This document shows positions 58,132-64,000 of a stretch of 64,000 nt of DNA, in pieces (the stretch's first letter is position 1; each line of letters starts with the position of its first letter). A program made the translations under genes and the position numbers. Where the stretch lies: positions 4,881,013-4,945,012 of the forward strand of contig NC_061075.1 of NCBI RefSeq assembly GCF_021917145.1, written 5' to 3'. This DNA is from Hypomesus transpacificus (taxonomy: Eukaryota > Chordata > Actinopteri > Osmeriformes > Osmeridae). The notes beneath the pieces are model-generated. The model was not told the origin of the DNA. It saw nothing but the letters and a program-made list of their open reading frames with translations, and did not search any database.

Positions 58132-61123
58132 CTTTCTCTCTCTGTCTCTCTGTGTCTCTGTCTCTCTTTCCCTTCCTCTCTCTCTCTTGTGTAATGTAGG
58201 TACTTCTGTATTTTTTTTGTTTTATTTTCTTATTCGTATTTTGCTTCCAGTAAGCAGTTTTAATACAATGAGAAGTGGTGTGACTGAGGGAAATGGCCTT
58301 ACATCTGTGAAAAATCCCACCTTCATCAACTGATTTTGGCAAGTCAATTATTCATTGTTTTATCATCTAGGGTGAGGCATATAGTCATGCCCAAAATGAT
58401 CAAACGAGACGTTTCAACTGATTTTAAACATCATTGATGTGACAGAGCAATATGCTGGGTGGGGTGTGCATAGCTTGGTGCAAATTCAAATCCCCAACTT
58501 ACTTGACTATAGGTCACTTTGGATAAAATTGTTGGCTGCATAAATACACTTATATGGTGCATCTCTCTCTAAATTACTTAAGGATAGCACAATAGCTAGC
58601 GCAGACAATGCCAGTCCTGCTATTTCTGTGGCTCCAAAAACGCAGCTTAGACCAGCCGTGTGCATCTAGCGCAAGTCCCTATTCAAAGTACTTCTCACTC
58701 CAGCGAGCGCGCGGTTTGTGCTGTATAACAGCGGTAAGTGGCCCTTCCCATAAAATAATCGAAGAGTCTTCCGCTGTATTCTCTTCTTTAGGACATTCAG
58801 GGCTATTTGTGAGAAGAGGATGTCCATCCTGCAGTACTAAATCTGCTTGGAGATAGTGCCCATTCAGAACGACAAGGAAGCCATATTGCGAAGCCAATCA
58901 GGTGATAGGGGCCCAAGCTTTTAAGCTCTAGGAGTCCAACCTAAAGTGTGTATGTCTGTGTGTTTGTGTGTGTGTGTGTGTCGAGGTATGGGGGTGTTAT
59001 TTGTTAGAATGCTTTCCCTAAGGGCCTTCCCCATTGTAAAGATCCAAGGAGGTACCTTTATATACCCCCCCCCCCCCCCCCATCCACTTTTTGAATCCCT
59101 ACCTCCTGTTCTGTCTTTAAACCAGGAGGGCCCCTTTGTTGGGGCCTCTGTCGACTGGAATCACCAGGTCACGCAACAGCAGTCAAAGGCCTGGGAACCA
59201 GCCTGAGTCGCGGGCGGGGAGAGCGAGGTGTGGAGCGCCAAGAGAGAGAGGGACTTGTGGCTGCATGTGAACAAGCCAGCGACAGGATGCTATGCTAACA
59301 CTAGCCACCGGTTGTCACATAAAAAAAGCAACCTGGCCAAGAAAAAGAGGGGCCGGACAGAGGGAGGGAGGGAGGAAGGGAGGGGAAAAGAGAGGTAAGG
59401 AGGGAGGGGAGGGAAAAAAGGGAGGGAGGGAGGGAAAGAGGAGGAGGAAGGGAGAGAGGGAGGGGTAGAAAAAAGAGTGTAAGAAGGGCCTCTTCACACT
59501 GTCACCGGTTTTCACCAAGCTGTATTTTGAGAGGAGTGTTCAAAGTCTTTGTGAAAATGAAGATCTATCACGCCCATGACAAATTGCCAATAGGTAGTAA
59601 AAAAATAAAAAATGTACGGCTGAGGGTGAAACTCACCTAGAGATGATGAGACAGAAAGAAAGGGACAGAAAAGGAGAGAAGGAAAGAGAGAACTAGAGAA
59701 AGAAGGCAATGACAGTTCTTGCGGCCCTAGCCCGACAACATGATTTACAGATCGCCTTCAACCCAGAAATAAAGATGTCTCTCAGACTAAGTCGTGGAGA
59801 GACATTTGGTCTGAAACACTAAAAGACGAAAAAAGAACAATACAATATATTTAATCCTCCTGGCTGAGAATGTTGTGACTCTGGACTCAGAGACGTGTTG
59901 TTTTGATGGAAAGACCTTGGTAAACACTATATTTGACATTTACAAAAATGTTGTGCACGGGTCGTCAAAGGTTTTGATCTGAGATCAGTTGTTAAAGAGG
60001 TACATTGCTCTTGACTTGATACGTATGTAGCTGATGTTAAAGATATCTGTTCAACAAATGGATTTGGACATTGAATGCATTTAAATGTTTATTTTTGTTC
60101 AATTAGAGAGAACGAGATAGAGAGTAGATTAAGGGGTGGGTGTCAAACCAATGCCAAGACTAATCTATGACTTGTTTACCGTTTAATTGTTACAGAGACA
60201 GAAATAGAGTGCATACTTTATTTCATTCAACTAAAGAAAGGGAGAGAGAGGGACAGAAAGAGAGATGAATGATTGAGGAGCAAAGCGTAGGGGATGTCGC
60301 TGGCGGGGGGAGACAGGAAGCCAAGCTCTTCACATGCCTGACATGGCTCAGTGCCCAAAACACACACACACACTCTATAGGCTGCATGCAGGCGACTAAG
60401 TGTAGAAGTAACCGAGAGCAACTGAGGACATGTTCCCCTCGTCTCAACCTCCTTACCATAAAAACGACACCGTTTAACCCCCCGGGCCAGTCGACAGGTC
60501 CGTTCCCTCTCTTCCTGATTCACCTTGTCCGTCCTTTAAGGATGATTATGTCCCAGGGATTCCCTTCCATTCCTCCAAAGGCAGACAGGGCAAGGCCTCT
60601 TTCTCACTCTGTGTTCTCTGTCTCGCTGCTGCTCTTACATTTCAGCAATAACCTGTGAAATGTAATAAAACAGAGGGTCAATGATAAAGAAATTATTTGA
60701 GCAGATAGTGGCCTGTGCTGTCTGGGCAGAGTGCAGGTGTACACATTCCTTGAAAAACTCAATTTGATGGCACTCGACTAGCTTGTAGGATTCCAATCAT
60801 TAGATTGGAAAATGATTTCAGCAAGGACCCAGCTAAATTCATATGACTAAATTTATAAATGGAAAAAAAATATGCGAGCTGGTAGCAGAAATAAAAAAGA
60901 AAACGTTTTAAAAAGTATCTAAAATCATAATTATAAATTGTGTTTTCAGTAGTGAGCCAAGTTCAGAAGTCAGGGAACTGCAGGGAATGTTCAGGAACAT
61001 TGAGTATCAGCGAGAGACGCCGTGTTAGCCAGGGGTACGGGGGGGGGGGGGCGATGGGGGCGCCATGTCCACGGCTGTTACAGAGCACTCATGAAATCGC
61101 TAACAGCTGTGCTCTTATTCTAG

Positions 61124-61154
<31 letters not shown>

Positions 61155-61650
61155 ACCAACCCCTTTTCTATTTATTTTTCTTTTTTTGCGTACAGCTGCG
61201 TAGATAAAGGAAGCGGGTTAAGCAAATATTACACAATGAACAGTAAAACAGCGTAGGCCCCCTTCTATCCATCGAGGAGTATCTCTCCTCGGGAGGTGAG
61301 GGCGAGGGGCGCCAACTGTGCGCTAGTGTTTGTGTGAGAGTGCGAAACACTCCCTGCTTGTCCTCTTCATCCCCCCTCTCAAAAGAACCCCCCCCCCACA
61401 CTCTCCATATTTAATCTCTATTCTCTATGTACCCCCCACCCAGCCCACCCAGCCAACCAAACCCCTCCCCACACACGCACACCCAATATCCCTCCGCCTT
61501 AGCCCCTACCCAGCCAGCCAGCCAGCCAGTGCCGACCTTCCCCAAAAACCCGGGGGAAGCGGCGACAGTGCTCCTTTGTTCACCCCCCTTCCCACCCTCT
61601 CCTCCTCTCGCTCACCAACCCCAGGCCCCCCCACCCCCGCCGCCCCACAC

Positions 61651-61686
<36 letters not shown>

Positions 61687-64000
61687 CGCCTCGGCGTTTG
61701 GTGGTGAGGCATGCCTCGACAGGATGAGGGTGAAGGGGGGTGTCCTACCCCCCCCCCCCCCCGTCTCTCTCTCTCCTACTCCCTCTCCCGTCCATTCCTG
61801 CGTGTTTTCTGTCGACTCAGCATTGCGTGAGGGGGGCTTCCAAAAGGGGCAGCGGTGGAGCCTCCGACCTTGGTGAACTGAGCCCTCCACTGGTTATAAC
61901 CAGAGGAGGCCCCAGAGCTGGGCCTAGTTTCCCGCAGTGGACTATGGGTGTGCCGTACGTAGAATGTCACAAGCACGCACACACAACACACACACACAAC
62001 CTAAATGAGTAAAAGAGTAAATGGAAGAGGAAAAAAAAAATGAAGAAAAGAAAAAGCGCAAGGCACTTAACGAGTAGACTCGGTGTCTCCTGTCCCTCAA
62101 AGAACAAACAGCAGAACGTCTTATTTCTGCAAATGAAGCCGTTTGCGAGGCCAGAAATAGTGCGCTGTGATATTCCGCCGCTCCTCAAAAATAGCCTTTG
62201 AGTACACATGTCATTTCTCATTTTAAGCTTAAGAAAACACCAATTCGGCCCACAGAGGTCAGTCACCGAGACGTCCTTTGAGCTGGACTTTTTTCCTCGT
62301 GACTTTTACAGGAAAAACCCATCCCAAATAGCATAAATAATGGTGCTGTACAGTGGCTGAGGTGTGTTTCGTTTGGTAGTGAGGGAGACTGGAGAGCCAA
62401 GCAAAGCTTGTCTTCACCCAGCTTGGGTTTTCCTATTTTTTTCCTCAGCAAAACCAGTCGCTCACAGGCCACCGGATCATTAACCTCAGCTAATCTACAA
62501 ACATTATGTTAAGAAAAAAAATGCCGTTCCAGCTTAAGCTGTCTCCTCGGACCCCAGCCTGCCTAATTCAGTACCAGTTTGCGAGGAAATGTGACAGACA
62601 GAGTGTGTGTGTGGGGGTGAGAAAGCGTGTTTCGGCACTGAGCATGTGTATGCGTGCCGGTGCGCGTGCGTGTTCCCGCTGAAGCTAACCGTCGTGTGTA
62701 TGTTTGTCTGTGTATGTCTGTGTGGGTGAGCGGATGTGTGCATGCGAGGACGTCTCTGTGTATATGTCAGAGCAGTCTTGTGAGTGTGTGTGTGTGTACA
62801 TTTTTGTGTGAGAGAGGAGTCGAGTGTGATTGCTACTGAAACAGGCAGCAGCCTTGATCTTGCCTCTCCTCTGCACAGTACTGAAACCCTGCTGGGTTGT
62901 GTTCATTAATCAATAGGACAGATGAAGACAGACTCCCACTGCGCTGTGTGTGTGTGTGTGTGTGTATATGTGCTCTTGTTTAAGAGGAGGAGGAACGAGA
63001 TGAGGTGGCAGACAGAAATTATGCTTAGAGAGCCCTTTAGGGTTCCCAAAAAACACAGATTTGTCATTCTTTTTTCCTAATAAAGCTGTCCATATAGACT
63101 AAAGGCCTGTCTGTCCCATCAGATACAGCATACAGTACAGGGTGTTGTAACGTTTAATTCTTTGAAATTGTATCTAAAATCATAGTTACATGAAGATTTC
63201 TTTACATGTTCGAAATCAGCCTAATGCTGTACACACAACTAGCTTACATCAAGACACCAAATCAACCATTTATTGGCATAGACAAACCCTTGCCTCACCT
63301 TTCTACCGCCCTCCCCAAAACAATTTTGCATTCTTGAAGCAAACAATAACACACTACTGGCACTTTGAGTGTTTTCTTTTTGTCCCTCCAGAGAATCCAG
63401 TCAATTACAGGCATGTGTAATTATAGGCCTCCTGACCTGGGCACTAGCCACGTGGCTGTGTGCTCTTTAAAAAACACACCCAATCCACACGACTGCTATA
63501 CAGATGCAGCCTTAGCTCCTGAGTTTAAGTGAGTGCAGGTGACCTGAAGGAAACACAGGAAATCACCAGGGATACCTCAAACCCTGTCCATGAGAATGGC
63601 AGCATGGCATGTGAACGGAATGGCACTAAAGCAACAAAGGAGATCAGTCAGAAGATACTGTGACCCAATGGTCCGCTTGTTTCCTCAAACTTGTTTTTCT
63701 TTCCCTTTTTGTCTTCCTCATCCTGGAGTCCTATTAACTCATACGCAGAGTGAGGAAACAACCCCTAAGGGAAGAAGCCTAAACTCTGCATATTTGTTTG
63801 TGAAATATTCACTTGAAATGATTACTAATGATTACTCATATCCTGGTTTCTATTTAAGTGTTGAGTAACAAAAGAAGAAAAAAAAATTGGGATCCAGCTA
63901 CTGCATGGCCTAATCTACCAAACAAATCAACTACAGCAGGAAGTTGGAGTAGGAGTTTATTTTGTAATTTCTATAAAGGAATGTGTGTCATTTCCTGGAC
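55064..64000. other. Gene-free right end, mixed simple repeats and possible conserved non-coding DNA
   Basis: No protein-coding exon with recognisable homology. Simple repeats: CA near 55820-55850 and 61980-62000, TC at 58063-58135 and 61655-61685, C runs at 59067-59081, 61124-61154 and 61750-61762, purine-rich GGGA DNA at 59340-59480, and GT patches at 62695-62800. Unique stretches that read as non-repetitive are 55990-56345, 57895-58020, 60700-60860 and 62080-62240. The pattern fits the surroundings of a developmental gene beyond the window, but that is a guess. Confidence 0.45.
61124..61154. repeat. 31-base C homopolymer
   Basis: 31 consecutive C, followed by ACCAACCCC. Confidence 0.95.

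Overview
This window is vertebrate nuclear DNA, almost certainly from a ray-finned (teleost) fish. Genes are split by GT-AG introns, intergenic DNA is full of CT/GA/CA microsatellites and long G or C runs, and the repeats are typical of fish: Tc1 and IS630-type DNA transposons, hAT elements, L2-type LINEs, and tRNA-derived SINEs that share the L2 3' tail. The species cannot be named from sequence alone.

Layout. Positions 1-664 hold the 5' end of a minus-strand hAT element with an intact BED zinc-finger N-terminus that runs off the left edge. Positions 665-16200 are mostly intergenic, with LINE and SINE fragments and one orphan signal-peptide-like exon at 13413-13476. Two tandem plus-strand alkaline phosphatase genes follow, 16229-22233 and 27742-33048. 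Each has 11 coding exons with matching phases and encodes a secreted, probably GPI-anchored enzyme of the intestinal type (534 and 527 aa). Next is ankle1 (34204-45677, 9 coding exons, 1212 aa), with ankyrin repeats, a LEM domain and a GIY-YIG nuclease domain. Its last intron is a nest of transposons: an outer inverted-repeat element (39803-45135) holds an IS630-like element (40202-42780) and a Tc1-like element with an intact transposase frame (42883-44543). From 45.7 to 64 kb I recognise no gene. That region holds a decayed reading-frame cluster (48611-49167), a SINE, many simple repeats, and some unique A+T-balanced stretches that could be conserved non-coding DNA.

How the genes relate. The two phosphatases are clearly a tandem duplication: exon phases agree throughout and six internal exons have identical length. 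They appear to be ectoenzymes that dephosphorylate luminal substrates such as nucleotides or lipopolysaccharide. ankle1 is functionally unrelated (DNA cleavage and processing) and is only a neighbour.

The most interesting observation is in the phosphatases. In both paralogs the donor of coding exon 8 has apparently changed, so the only GT-AG splice that keeps the frame inserts one residue in the metal-ligand loop (family VEGGRIDH becomes VEDEGRIDH). The change predates the duplication or was homogenised after it.
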